A stretch of 64,000 bases of DNA, taken from contig OX411552.1 of the NCBI GenBank assembly GCA_948146395.1, forward strand, positions 55,974,399-56,038,398, read 5' to 3'. This DNA is from Fragum whitleyi (lineage: Eukaryota; Mollusca; Bivalvia; Cardiida; Cardiidae). Below are positions 1-23,392 of the stretch, in pieces (within the stretch, counting starts at the first letter, position 1; every line of letters begins with the position of its first letter). The translations under genes were made by a program, and so were the position numbers. Below the pieces are notes generated by a model. It worked only from the letters and a program-made list of their open reading frames with translations. It searched no databases and was not told where the DNA came from.

Positions 1-503
1 AATTTCCCAACTACTTCGTTTAATAATGCTTTTTGATTGGTCTTAACATGTAAATATAGGGTTCATCTCAGAATGAATAAAATCAATAATCAATTATCTG
101 GTCAAACAGTTTCTGAAGAAAGAGAGAATATACACAGATTTGATATCCAACGGTAGCAAAAATCTTAGACAAACTTAATTATATTGAAAAAACTCGATTT
201 TATAGTAATACAATTCACTTAAAATTTTACTCTTTTGACTCGGCCCCTATGCAAATCAGTACTATTTTTGGTCATACAATTCGCTGTTCCGTTTAATACA
301 GTAACAAGTAGGTATGAAATGCTGAAAGTTAACATGTAGACGGACGGACAAAATCATTATTTTACATTCAAATTTCTGAAAAACAGAATTCGTCATGGTA
401 TTAGCTGGAAAAAATGATATGACAAGAAAAATATGTGTTTCATTATTTAATTTTTGAGATTTTCGACGAAATGTTGGTCCATATAGAAGTCAAACGGACT
501 ATA
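1..503 (+). mobile_element. Right half of a TIR element (TATAGTCCGTTTGAC family)
   Basis: This stretch matches 18716-19217 almost base for base, with a few substitutions and small indels. It ends in the terminal repeat GTCAAACGGACTATA at about 489-503. The left half lies outside the window. It has no coding capacity, so it is a non-autonomous DNA element. The other copies here are 18297-19218 and 23445-25146. Confidence 0.8.
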
Positions 504-892
504 ATGTAAATATCTTCGGTTACGGATATTTTTGTATCATATTACCCAAATCCCTTTCCCTGTTTTTTTTTGTTTTTTTTTCCAACAAGTACGGAAAACA
601 GGGGATATAGTAATATCGGTACCTTTTACTGTTGAAATATGAATGTCGTAAATAGATAAATAAATAAAAGAATCAAATGAACAAATATCCCAACACGATA
701 GACCTAATTTCAAATTTTAACATCGAATGAATTTTTTTTCAAAGTACTTGACATCGTAACTACAACTGTATAGTAGCGCTTCTATCCCTCGGATGGCTCT
801 AGAATTTCCTCAATACAATCATTCATCTGTTTGTTTTACCGGAAGTATGTAAAATATTACAAAAACGAAATTTGGATTGTGAATCAATCGCC

Positions 893-1016
893 TGTGGACT
901 GGAGCACCTTTACCTTAACATGGAAATTGGTATTTCTCGCACCAGAACTATAATTAGCATACAACCGTACATAGCTGCCATCTTCTACTTCTTAGGTTTA
1001 CGATTATCCGCCGCTT
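893..1016 (-). repeat. Fragment of the MetaSINE-like repeat
   Basis: The segment shares the blocks 'GGAGCACC', 'GGTATTTCTC' and 'GGTTTACGATTAT' with the fuller SINE copies at 6481-6759, 40632-40905, 46461-46650 and 56312-56565. The tRNA-like head is missing. Confidence 0.55.
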
Positions 1017-1080
1017 GTTAGGAGCAATAGAATTTAAACAACGACTATATTTGGACAATTAATTAGCTGTACAAAATACC

Positions 1081-1160
1081 TTCCTACATTTGTTTTTTTT
1101 TTTTTTGTTTGTTTTGTTTTGTTTTTTTTTTGTTTATCTTTTTTTGTTTTTTAAATTTTT
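1081..1160. repeat. T-rich low-complexity tract
   Basis: Runs of T broken by single G bases. It could be the inverted A-tail of a retroposed copy, but no target-site duplication is obvious. Confidence 0.6.
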
Positions 1161-1730
1161 TTACGCAATGACATCAGACAATTATTCTTTCACAAGACTG
1201 AATATTACCGAAAGAGACCAAAAACCCTGTAATTACAATTACGAAATAGCGGTCTTTTAATTCGGAGGATGGGGGGACCCCATTCAGGTCGTACCAGAGC
1301 CATAGCGGATAACGTTTAAAAGTCAAAATGCAGAAAGACTGCTGTTTAATCTGCTAAAATATGGGTTCCGCATGTGGAAATTGAATTACCTTTCTGCCTG
1401 CTATTTTATGAGTTAAGAAAAGAATCATTAGTCTAGACACTATAGTTGCCTGTTTTCTTTTCTCTAGGCTTATCACTCTTTCTATCGGTCTGTCTCTGTC
1501 TGTCACTCTCTCTACCTTTCTTTTCCTCTCTTTCTCTTTCTTTGAATTTAGAATTTTGACGAGACACTTTCCCTTAATTATTTTTTACATTTATAATTTT
1601 TCTTTTCTCAACGAATTCAATATATCACTTTAGAATGCCAACAGATTCGTTCACCATCAGTACTTTCAGTGCTTTGATTATAGATCATTTTATTTCCCAA
1701 AAAATGTTGGCGTGAAAACAATAGTAAAGC

Positions 1731-1866
1731 TTGGACTTGAGTAAAAGTTCCGCAACGTTTCAGATGTCATGAAGTTTTACAGTGTTAACCGAGGTTTCCT
1801 AATGAAAACATTGTGAAAGATTATGAGTTCCGAAATGTTGCGGAACTATTACGGGTCCACTACCCT
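1731..1866. mobile_element. Degraded hairpin MITE (GTAGTGGACCCGTAATAG family)
   Basis: The two halves are inverted copies around 'AACCGAGGTTTCCTAATGA'. Outer arms read TTCCGCAACGTTTCAG and, at the right, GCGGAACTATTACGGGTCCA. Better copies lie at 13116-13279 and 45146-45310. This copy has lost the left terminus. Confidence 0.65.
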
Positions 1867-1989
1867 AGGGAAATTTTTGACGACGAATGACTGACGACGG
1901 TAGTAGGATTATAGATCATCCGAGGAATCACTTAAAATCCAAGAATTGAAAGTGCTGAAAACGATTTTGCTAATCTATTTTTAATCTAC

Positions 1990-2400
1990 CGGAAAAAAAT
2001 ATGACCTCTAGGTTTTAAGCAATATAATTTTCATTAAGACCCCTTTTCCCTTATGCCTTGGATTCTTTCTGTTTTCGAAAGGATTCATCCTTATAAACTG
2101 CCATATATTTTGATCAAGTTTTATAAATACTGGGCCATATTGGCGACATCTATAGAAGGAAAACAAGACAATTGTCACCAAATCTTTATATTTTCGATAG
2201 GCATTATCCATGTGACCTGCCAAACGTTCTGACAACGTTTCATGAAGATTGCTCCATATTTGTTGCATCTAGAGTGACCACAAGAAAATGTCCTTAAGGC
2301 ACTTTTCCCGTGGTATGCAATGTATCCATCCCAATTTTCGATAGGGTTTCATCTTGTGACCTGACAAACATTCTGGCTAAGTTTCACGATTTTAAGAATT
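1990..2400. repeat. Fragment of a non-coding repeat with internal units
   Basis: Two adjacent units share 'TTTTCGATAGG..TTCATC..TGTGACCTG.CAAAC.TTCTG', starting near 2191 and 2336. The layout resembles the interior of the CAAGAGG-type repeats elsewhere in the window (35.2, 42.3, 61.2 kb). Termini are not visible. Confidence 0.4.
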
Positions 2401-2699
2401 TCCACTAATTAGCAAATAAGGAAATAACCTACGCCCATAAAAAACATAAAATTATTATTTTTTTCACTGAATATTTTTTATTTATTATTTGTGCTGTGTA
2501 ATAAAAGGTCAATCAAGCTTCTGGGAAATGTTACGTAACACCATATATGGAAATTAGCCAGGCCCGTTAAGGTGGGAATAACAGTTTTTGGGAGACAACT
2601 CGCCTTGAAAAAAAAATTGTGAGGGGGCCTTGTTAAAATCAACTTTATATGGAGTTGCGCGTGCACAGTGGAAGGCTTTATTTTTCAAACAATCGTAAT

Positions 2700-3130
2700 T
2701 TTGTCAACCTATACGCAGGATTGTCCTGAATTCAAAATAAAGACATTCGCGAAACATTTCAGAAACATGCGACTGCTAAGGAACGTTCACTTTTTAAACG
2801 TTTGCAAATGTTTTTGCATCCTGAAATGCAGGGTTTGGTAATTATTACGAGGGACAAAATGAAATTCGGTCATGCGTTCCGAATAACGAATCTCAACGGA
2901 TCATCCGAAAAATGGTAGTCTGCATTTCCGTGTAAAGTATATCTAATGAGTGTTTCACACTTGTGGTTCGTTATTTCAACGAAGTACAGGCGACGTTGAT
3001 AGACCTATCACAAGCCATGCATTCAGGATGACAAAACGGAGCAAACATTTTTGCTATTTATACCCTGCATTGCTCGCATGTGCATGAGCTAAACGTTTAC
3101 TTCGCTTTGTTGTCCTGAACGCAGGGCTGT
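2700..3130. mobile_element. Two hairpin MITEs of the CCCTGCGTTC family
   Basis: About 2706-2835 runs from ACGCAGGATTGTCCTGAATTC to a degraded copy of the same end (TCCTGAAATGCAGGG). About 3016-3127 runs from CATTCAGGATGAC to GTCCTGAACGCAGGGCT. Both fold back on themselves. Related copies are at 10921-11055 and 45841-45966. No coding potential is visible. Confidence 0.6.
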
Positions 3131-4479
3131 CACGTTCTCTTCATCACCGAAAGGGAATGTTTGAGTTCGGGTCATATCGTAGTAAGTATAAAACTATCAC
3201 TATTTACGACTTCGGTAAAAACTGATACGGGATGACGAATTATATCCCAAAATAATAAGATTTTGCCACTTGGATGCGATTTCTCTCCTTCTCAGCTTAC
3301 TTTTCTGCACTGTTAACTGTCTGTACGTTTTTCACTATTCTTTTTTATAAATTTTCAAAACGATATGTTACTTTTGCCTATAAAGATCCCATTCTTTACG
3401 TATGTTACACGTCGTAAAAACGGAAAAGGAGACAACGTGGTAAAAGGACAATTTCAACCTTTAAAAAATTCATTTCTTCTCTCTAAATTTCCATCTTTAT
3501 TTGATTCCGTTTATGTGTTTTTGTAAGAGTGAAAACGATAATTTGATAACAATTATTAATATTCCATTAATAGCTTTGCCAACATTGAATATTTCAATAA
3601 GCAATGATTTCAAAAAGCTTTCGTATTATTCGAAGAGCGTATGTATTCGAGAGTTACTGCACCTGCTCCTTGACCAAGAAGTCCCGAGATCGGGTATAAA
3701 TACCGGCGATTGTACTTTTTCCTTTATTTGGCCCTGAGACTGTTGAACTCTTCTGTAATCCACAGAATCAAGAGGGATCAATATAAAATTTACGAAATTG
3801 TTTCCAAACCATTGCTATAGGCATAACCAAGTGTATCAAAATTACAAATGTTTTTTATTGTTGATTGGGAAATCAGGGGACGTTACAATGCCTGGACAAA
3901 ATGAAATTAGAGTAGCAATTTATGGGGGGTACTGTACTTCAAACTTATGAAATTGACTAAAAGTGCCTGGATACATATACTTTTCTTAATTAATTTCAGT
4001 TGAACGATAGTTGGGCTAAAACAGATTTCGAGTTTATTTAATATAAGTGTTTGCTTCTTTTGCCTTCAAAAAAATATTCACTTTTTGTCTTTGAGGAGCA
4101 TTTAAAGCAAGATTTCCACTTGTCACTTATTTATGCCCCTACTAGAAAGTTTATTATATTTTTATGTTTTCCATATCTATGGCTATAAATATATGTTAAT
4201 TTAGCAAACCAGCATTGTGATTAGTCGGTGTAATAAATAGTTTTCTTTGATATTTTCGAAAACATGGCCACCTTAAGAAAAATGTAAATATTTTGAAATT
4301 ATGCGTGGAAAGCTATGTTGATATTTTCAATATATCCGTGCATATGAATGCTTTAAAACATACATCTGTTTCGCGGATATCTGGAAATTCCCCGAAACTG
4401 TAACGGCCCTCCTTAAAGCCTTATTTTTCATTCGATAAAAAAAAACTCTTGCACATCTTTCAACGAGGGACACCTAATG
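3131..4479. other. AT-rich intergenic DNA, no gene recognised
   Basis: A 78-codon open frame at 3501-3737 on the plus strand has no recognisable domain and biased AT-rich codons, so I treat it as chance. I see no repeat family shared with the rest of the window. Confidence 0.5.
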
Positions 4480-4622
4480 ATCATTCCTGTGAAGTTTGGT
4501 AAAATTTCATCCAGGAGAACATAAGGAAAATATTTTAAAGAAAGGGTTTACGACAGGACGGACGGACAGACACACGACGGCGTGACAATAGCCCAAGTGC
4601 CCTCTAGCTAGTGGAGTTAAAA
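4480..4622 (-). repeat. End fragment of the GTCCGTCCGTGCG repeat family
   Basis: The reverse complement carries the same end as 38820-38990: a short 'AGCTCCACTAGCTAG' start, then a G/C-rich run of GTCTGTCCGTCC and a downstream AAACTTCACAGGAATGATC-like block. It lies in inverted orientation to the 38.8 kb copy. Confidence 0.6.
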
Positions 4623-5791
4623 ACTGATATTCATTACCGCTAAGCTCAACAAGACTAGCTTAATAACATTTCTATTCTAGACTCCATTAAAAGCTCATTG
4701 TCTTAAAAAAAATCTCCTGAAAGATCCTATAAACATTTCATTTTGTGATGAACGAATCTATGTTCTCACACGTGAAAGTAAAGCCTTTGTTGTGCACTTA
4801 AAAAAATTAAATCGATGTAACATTGAAACAAACAATTACCTTCTTTACCTTTCAAATTCAAGTTCAAGTTCTGGGATAAGTAGTTACAAAATAACATAAC
4901 ACGTCAACAAATGATTGTTACATTTACTTCATCTGGTATTGGTCGATATCTTATAACTATATAAATATCTGTGTGATAACACCCCATGTGGTATTTTTTA
5001 TGTACCACATGGATATTTTTAGAACAGTGACAAAATACGGTTATTTTTTAGAAACTTGCATATCTGTTTGAAACATCGACGAAAGCAAGGCAAATAGAGG
5101 TTATAAGATAAGGAATATACGTAAATTGTGTATTGTACGATAAAAATTTCTAACTCAGAGCGTCGACAATTACCAATTCCCCAACCTCCTTAGATTTTTC
5201 TCATACATATATAAATATTTGACGTACGAGTACATAGAATTTGACCAACAACAGAGATGGAGTTGTCTAAACACTTTGACACACTTTTTAATCACGACCA
5301 TTCTATATATTGCAGTTTCCACCCCTCTGTTAAGTCAACCGCTTCGAAAATTGCGTCGTGGTAATTGAAAAATCTACGGAACTTTTACACTCAAACGTAG
5401 TTTATTCTAGTACAGGTATGTTTCAGGTACCAGATGGGTTTTTTTTCGGACCGATTATAAACGATTTTTTATTACGAGCTGAAAAATTTGGTATTCAAAA
5501 TAAAAATAGGCTGTCGAAAATATGACTGATGACGTGGGTTGTGGCCCTTCAATGAACGATTAAATCTTGGTCTAAAATAATTTGATAACAAAACATTGTC
5601 ATCAAATTATAAATATAGTCCAAAGATCTCCATAGACGATGGGAAAACTGTAGATATTGTTTTGGCGTCAAGTCTTTTGATCAATGTACTATTAGAATAA
5701 CAGTTCTAGAAATGACCCTAAATTACTGCCATAAGGTCCGAGGATCTTCCCAGTTTACGGATATGTCCGAGCAATGTTCCGAATTACGGCT
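4623..5791. other. 3' flank of the VPS4-like gene, otherwise unassigned
   Basis: No coding exon recognised. A minus-strand AATAAA lies at about 5468-5473, some 320 nt past the VPS4-like stop codon, and is a possible polyadenylation signal. Nothing else stands out. Confidence 0.35.
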
Positions 5792-17901
<12,110 letters not shown>

Positions 17902-18296
17902 CTGAATTCCAGTGAAACAAGAAAATATAAATACATGTACTAATAACCCATGTTGGACGGTCACGTCTATTTATAGAACATATACTTTTTGGCACAGTAT
18001 ATCCAGGCTCTTGCCTTCGCTACCATGTGACTGGTGATTTCAATACATTCCATAGTTTTAATACACCAAAGTAACGTATGGGTTCGATAATTTGTCGTCA
18101 GAAAATTTTATTCTGTGTCGCTTTGATATCTTTCTATTCAGTCATTCATTGCCAATAAATCGATCGATATGATCCATAAAGGGAAACAATCAATACGGAG
18201 TGTCAAGAAACTTGTGACAAAAGTAAATTCCCCTATCAATATAGGTGTATTTTCAAAACTGAGCTCTGACCTAGGCGTTGAGTCAATTACCATAGG

Positions 18297-19218
18297 TATA
18301 GTCCGTTTGACTTCTATATGGACCAACCTTTTCATCAATTACATACAATTGCGTTTGAATGAAGTATTTGTTTGTACATGTAGTAGTATCTTAATTTCAG
18401 CTAAATACAATTCCAAAAAATATTTTTTGAAAATAAAATGATTTCAAAATAATGATTTTGTCAATCTAGTTAATGTTAGTATTTTCGCATTTTCCGCTCT
18501 TAAACACGAGGGGTGATGGAGGCTGTTTAGTAGTTAGCAATTGTAAACATTTATAGTAAAAACACGTGGTTTTATACTAAACATTTGACAGATGAAATGT
18601 CCATTATTCCTTATTTGGACATGCTAATTAGCATATTGACGGTCATGTCATCTTAAACTTAAATAGCACGTGATTTTTACCGTTATTGCTCGCCTTTTCA
18701 TCAAGCTTTCCTCGTGAAATTCCCAACTACTTCGTTTAATAATGCATTTTGATTGGTCTTAACATGTAAATATAGGGTTCATCTCAGAATGAAGAAAATC
18801 AATAATCAAATATCTGGTCAAACGGTTTCTGAAGAAAGAAGGAATATTCTCAGATTTGATATCCAACGGTAGCAAAATCTTCGACAAACTTAATTATATT
18901 GAAATACTCGATTTTATACCAAAACAATTCTATTAAAATCTGACACTTTTGACTCGGCCCCTATGCAAATCAGTACTATTTTTTGGTTATACAATTCGCT
19001 GTTCCGTTTAATACAGTCACAAGTAGGTATGAAAGGCTGGAAGTTAACATGTAGACGGACGGACAAAATCATTATTTTACATTCAAAATTCTGAAAAACA
19101 AAATTCGTCATGGTATTAGCTGGAAAATATGATATGTCAAGAAAAATGTACGTTTCATCAATTAATTTCTGAGATTTTCGGCGAAATGTTGGTCCAAATA
19201 GAAGTCAAACGGACTATA
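18297..19218 (+). mobile_element. Full-length TIR element, TATAGTCCGTTTGAC family
   Basis: Left end TATAGTCCGTTTGACTTCTA, right end GTCAAACGGACTATA; the inverted ends extend about 30 bp, through TTGGTCC/GGACCAA. Length is about 920 bp with no transposase. TA flanks suggest a TA target site. Short chance open frames overlap it (for example 18169-18441 and 18914-19111). Confidence 0.85.
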
Positions 19219-19484
19219 TACGAGTAAATCTTAAGATCTGAGACAAACACTAAGTTTCATTTGAAAGGTAATTTGTATCTTTGTTATGTCTGTTTTATCT
19301 ATTTTGAAAGAATAGCATGCAATTTTAACCGTTAAAAGTAGATTCCACGGCTCACCGCTCAAAATCTACCTATAGCATTCGGTTGTGGGAGCAAATTATT
19401 TGTTTACATATGAACTTTGTTTCGATTCGGCTTTCACTAACATGCAGTCCGAGGATAGGTGCCTAAACTCAAGAAAGATTATTG

Positions 19485-19795
19485 TGTGACCCGTCACTCA
19501 ATTTGACCAAAGGGATCCGAAATTACCCCCTAACACTAGATAGACCGATAATATAAAAATTATTGGTCTGTATAGTAGTAGGGAGTAATTTCGGACCCCT
19601 TTGTTTTCGATAACATCTTGGTCACTTGTGCGTTAATTGTCGACTCAAACCAGACTGCGCTTACCGATTTTTATTCCTTCCTGTGAAAGAATTTCTTACT
19701 TGGACCCTCGGTAGATCTACACTTGAACTAATATCTTTTTCAAATTATTATTTTATGGAGGTCCCTGATGGTACCTTTTCGCGTGACGGGTCACA
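19485..19795. mobile_element. MITE with GTGACCCGTCACGCG terminal repeats
   Basis: Starts TGTGACCCGTCAC and ends TTTTCGCGTGACGGGTCACA. The interior also holds a separate palindrome at about 19510-19605 (GGGATCCGAAATTACCCCC against GGGAGTAATTTCGGACCCC). Confidence 0.8.
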
Positions 19796-19944
19796 ATTAT
19801 TAACTTGACTCGATGCTGGAAATAGATGCAATTATAAATCTAAAATGATGTGCGGTATGGGTCAAAATACAAGTCGTTCATCCTTGAAGAATGGCTTGCA
19901 TACATTAAACGCACGAATGATCCAGAAATTCTAAACGTGTATGT

Positions 19945-22780
19945 TAAAATTTGGATGTTTTATACCATGCACCTCGGATAGAGATAGATAGATTGTATAG
20001 AAATTCGGGCAAACATTTCTCGCCTGACAAAAAATCACACACAAAAAAAGGAAAAGGACCAACCCTGAAAAAGAAAGACAATCCATGTAAACGGTGTGTA
20101 AAAGGTTCTGTACACGAATCTAAAAACTGTCCAGCATGGGGTAAAACATGTAAAGATTGTAAAAAGAAGAATCATTTCGCCAAAATGTGTTTGTCAACTC
20201 AGGATAGAAAGGTCCATGAAGTTGAGGACGACTATGATTTTCTTGCGTTATATGTTGGCTCCCTGAAAAAAAAATCCTAAGAGAAAGAAGAAGCACGATG
20301 ACAATTTTTGAAGTGATGGAAGCCAACAGGGTACCAACCAATTTTCAGTTAGACACGGATGCAAAACGTAATGTTTTGTCTAAAGAAGACTATAAAAAAC
20401 TACAGAGTAATATAGGTAATTGAATTTATATGGGAATATATTGTGTCGAAAGAGTTCTTTGGACAGAGTTGCCCGAGTTTGTGAGGGCAACTACGCCCAA
20501 AAAACGAGTCCGATACAATACATTCCCATTTATATTCAGTAACCTTTTTATTGTATACTTTGATATTTTTAAACAATTTTCACTTCTTATTTATATTTTT
20601 TAACATCACCTATACTTAAAGTACGATTTTTTTTTAAGATGAAGACCACTTTTCGAAAACTTCTATCTCGTAACATTTTCCCGCAAAAATCCTTTCCGAT
20701 ATTTTTCTTACGTTCGGACGAATAATTCCGTTGCTATGAAGTAACAATGTAAACAAAAAATATGACGGACATTTTGTCTCGATTCGCATTTTCGATTCTG
20801 AAATACACGTTGAATTCGACTTACTTTGAATAAAATTGAAAATGTAGTATTAATAAAAACGTGCTTATTTGTTATCCTGGTCATTTACATGTTCGTGAAC
20901 CGACTGAATCGGTGTACGTGATATCCGACCTGACTGGCGTTAGTCACGAAGGACAGGACGTAGTGAAAGACGAGATAAAAGAGAAAGATGAGAAGAGAAA
21001 GACAGATACTGGAATGTAGATAAACACAAAGGAATGTCTGTGAAAAGGGAAAGGAATTACAATATAACATACTGAGATTAAAGAGTAACAAAAACGGAGA
21101 TTCGGAAAAGAAATTACGGGGGGGGGGGCATCTGAGAAAAGAACGCGAGAGGGGGGATGAAGTATTTTATTTCCCGGCAAATGTCCCGAATAGATGAAAA
21201 AACAACAACACAGACATCAAAGAAATTCAAACTTATTTTTTGGTCTGTCTGTACAATTTTTCCGAAAATTGAACAGGAAAGACTGGGATGATAATGTGAA
21301 TTTATTTCGACTTTTAGAGAAAGTAGTTCAGTCCATTTGTTCACGTGAAAATAATCTTAGTGCAATATCAAAGTATGCAATATTAAAAAAAATAGTCTAT
21401 ACTTCCCTCCCTTTCAAATACGTAGAGACAATTTCAAAGTATATAATAAAAAGAAGCTACAAAAGGCTGACGTGGCTCTGAGGTCATTTTCCGGGCATAG
21501 AATAGTACCAGAGAGACGATGTCCTCAAATCCAAAATGTAAAGGCAACTGTTTTGATTTAGTATTCTAAGTGGTCAGTTGTAAGTGCCAATCAGTTTTAA
21601 GTGGTGAACGGCTAAGACAATTCGATTAATTAAAAGAATAAATCAGGTACACAGAGAATTCCAAGATGTATTTGAGGGTCTAGGTTGCCTACCAAAAGAG
21701 AATTCTTTGAAAATCGATCGTTAGGTTCCGCCAGTGGTGTATCCACCGAGTAAGGTTCCTACAACATTAAAAAACAAACTTAAAGAGGAACATCAATGGT
21801 GATAGAAACATGGAATAATCGTAAAACAAAAACAAAAAAAGAAAAAGAAAAAAAAATATCATGGGTTAACAGCATGGTCACAGTCAAGAAAAAATTGTCA
21901 AATTCGTATTGATCGGAAATTATGCAATCAATAGGGAACACTTTCCAATGAAAATGATAGAGGAAGTAGTGTCCGACATGCCTTATGCTTATGTTGAGGG
22001 TTGCGAGGTTGGAGTCGATGAAATCTTGGTTTTCGGACTGGACAGGAGAGAACATGATCTTTGAAAAAACTAGGTTTTAGACCGAGCAAAAGCATATAAT
22101 TTAAAAGTCAGTTAGTCTATATAGAAATCTGAATTTAGAAAAGAGGAAGTGGAGTATTGTGGTCATAAATTAACAAGGGATGGGTTATTGGTCGATCCAT
22201 CAAAAGTTCGGTCTGTACTAAATATGACCGAGTCTAGAAACAAAAAAGAATTACAAAACTTTTTTAGCTTTAGTCACATACTTGCAAAAGTTCATGCCTA
22301 TTTTTATCGAAATTAGTCATCCGTTTAGATTGTTACTAAGAAAAAAATATTGCTTGATCTTGGGAAAAGCAGCAAATCAATAGAGATGGCTACCAATACA
22401 CCAGTTTCTTAGGTATTATGATCCCAAAAAAGAAGTTGTTTTGAATGTTGATTCAAGTTCAGTGGCTTTGGGAACTGTTTTATGCCAAGAAAGTCAACTT
22501 GTTGCTCATGCTTCTAGATCGTTAACTGCTACTCTGAAAAAGTATAGTCAGTTGGAAAAAGAAACATTAGCAACTTTATTGGGCTGTGAAAGTTTCACAA
22601 ATATATCTATGGCAGACGTTTTCTAGTAGAAACAGATCGCAAGCCATTTGAACAAATTTTTAAGAAAAGTGTAATTAAAGCACCTCCAGGATTCAAAGAT
22701 TTGCCATGTCACAGCAGAAATATGATTTTGAAGTATAACAGGCAAATCAATGTACATTTCTAAGCATAGTCGAGGCTGTG
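19945..22780 (+). mobile_element. Ty3/gypsy-type LTR retrotransposon remnant
   Basis: Coding fragments lie in the usual order but in broken frames. A gag zinc-knuckle region is at 19951-20280 (CKRCVKGSVHESKNCPAWGK, then CKDCKKKNHFAKMC). A protease-like FQLDTDAKRNVLS follows near 20341-20375, with the usual D-T-G reading D-T-D. The start of reverse transcriptase, with VYPPSKVPTTLKNKL, is at 21735-21780. A VDEILVFGLDRREH block lies near 22013-22055. RT/RNase H fragments at 22140-22626 include EYCGHKLTRDGLLVDPSKV and LNVDSSSVALGTVLCQESQL. Stops, frameshifts and inserted repeats mean it is dead. No LTR pair or integrase was recognised. Confidence 0.85.
20414..20546. mobile_element. Foldback insertion inside the gypsy remnant
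   Basis: Starts AGGTAATTGAATTTATATGG and ends with its diverged inverted copy CCATTTATATTCAGTAACCT. An inner stem pairs GTTGCCC with GGGCAAC. It interrupts the frame right after the protease fragment, so it arrived after the retroelement. Confidence 0.75.
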
Positions 22781-22907
22781 TCGGAATAATTACATTGAAA
22801 TTTTCTGAAATTGTCTAATCAGAGTTAGAAATAAATGAGGTGTGTTTCAATTCTCACTTGCCTTTGTCACAAAAAATATCAAGATCTACAAAATGAGGCA
22901 ATACAGG

Positions 22908-23008
22908 ACTTGAACAAAATTAGCCATATTGGATTACCTCCCTCGAATTTCACTCGACCCAAAAGTCTTTAAACTTTTCAATTTCACGATGTAGTTAACT
23001 GTACTACA
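22908..23008. mobile_element. End fragment of the palindromic MITE family
   Basis: Contains CAAAATTAGCCATATTGGATTACCTCC and the terminal TTTCACGATGTAGTTAACTGTA in shortened form. The left half is missing. Confidence 0.7.
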
Positions 23009-23171
23009 ATTTTGCATTTAACCATAGAATTGATATTCCCCATGGGGCCGTTTCACTAAAGAAATCGAGGATGTATGTAAATATTTTGCGTATGTAAACG
23101 CAGTATAGTGAAACGGTCCCTTGGTACCCACCCAATAGTGTGATAAATATGACAAGTACATGAATGACAAA

Positions 23172-23392
23172 TCAGTTCCTCAAAATTTCACAAATATAAT
23201 AATTTGAAGTCCCACATTGGATATCGTTATTTTTCCAATCGTATATTTCACGCGACCTTGCACAATCTTGATCCTTTTCAGTGGCACCATATTCGGTCCA
23301 CAAAGATTTGTCAATGTCATGTAAAAGACCATCTGACGATATCCATCGAGTATAACTTTCTCCAACCCTCTCCAAGTCAACCCAGAAATCTC
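23172..23392 (-). CDS. Gene A exon 5: C-terminal half of the C-type lectin domain
   Basis: Acceptor TTATACAG; the GA that follows completes a glycine codon. It encodes DFWVDLERVGESYTRW and continues to DWKNNDIQC and YYICEILRN, then TGA. Same length, 221 nt, as gene B exon 5. Three of the four canonical lectin cysteines are here. Confidence 0.9.

Noticed and set aside
17973..18060. Minus-strand peptide HMVAKARAWIYCAKKYM resembling the third MIT helix
   Set aside because: The possible donors (AAAAA|GTATAT and nearby) leave phase 2, while the next VPS4-like exon needs phase 1, and joining gives a stop. Weak match only.
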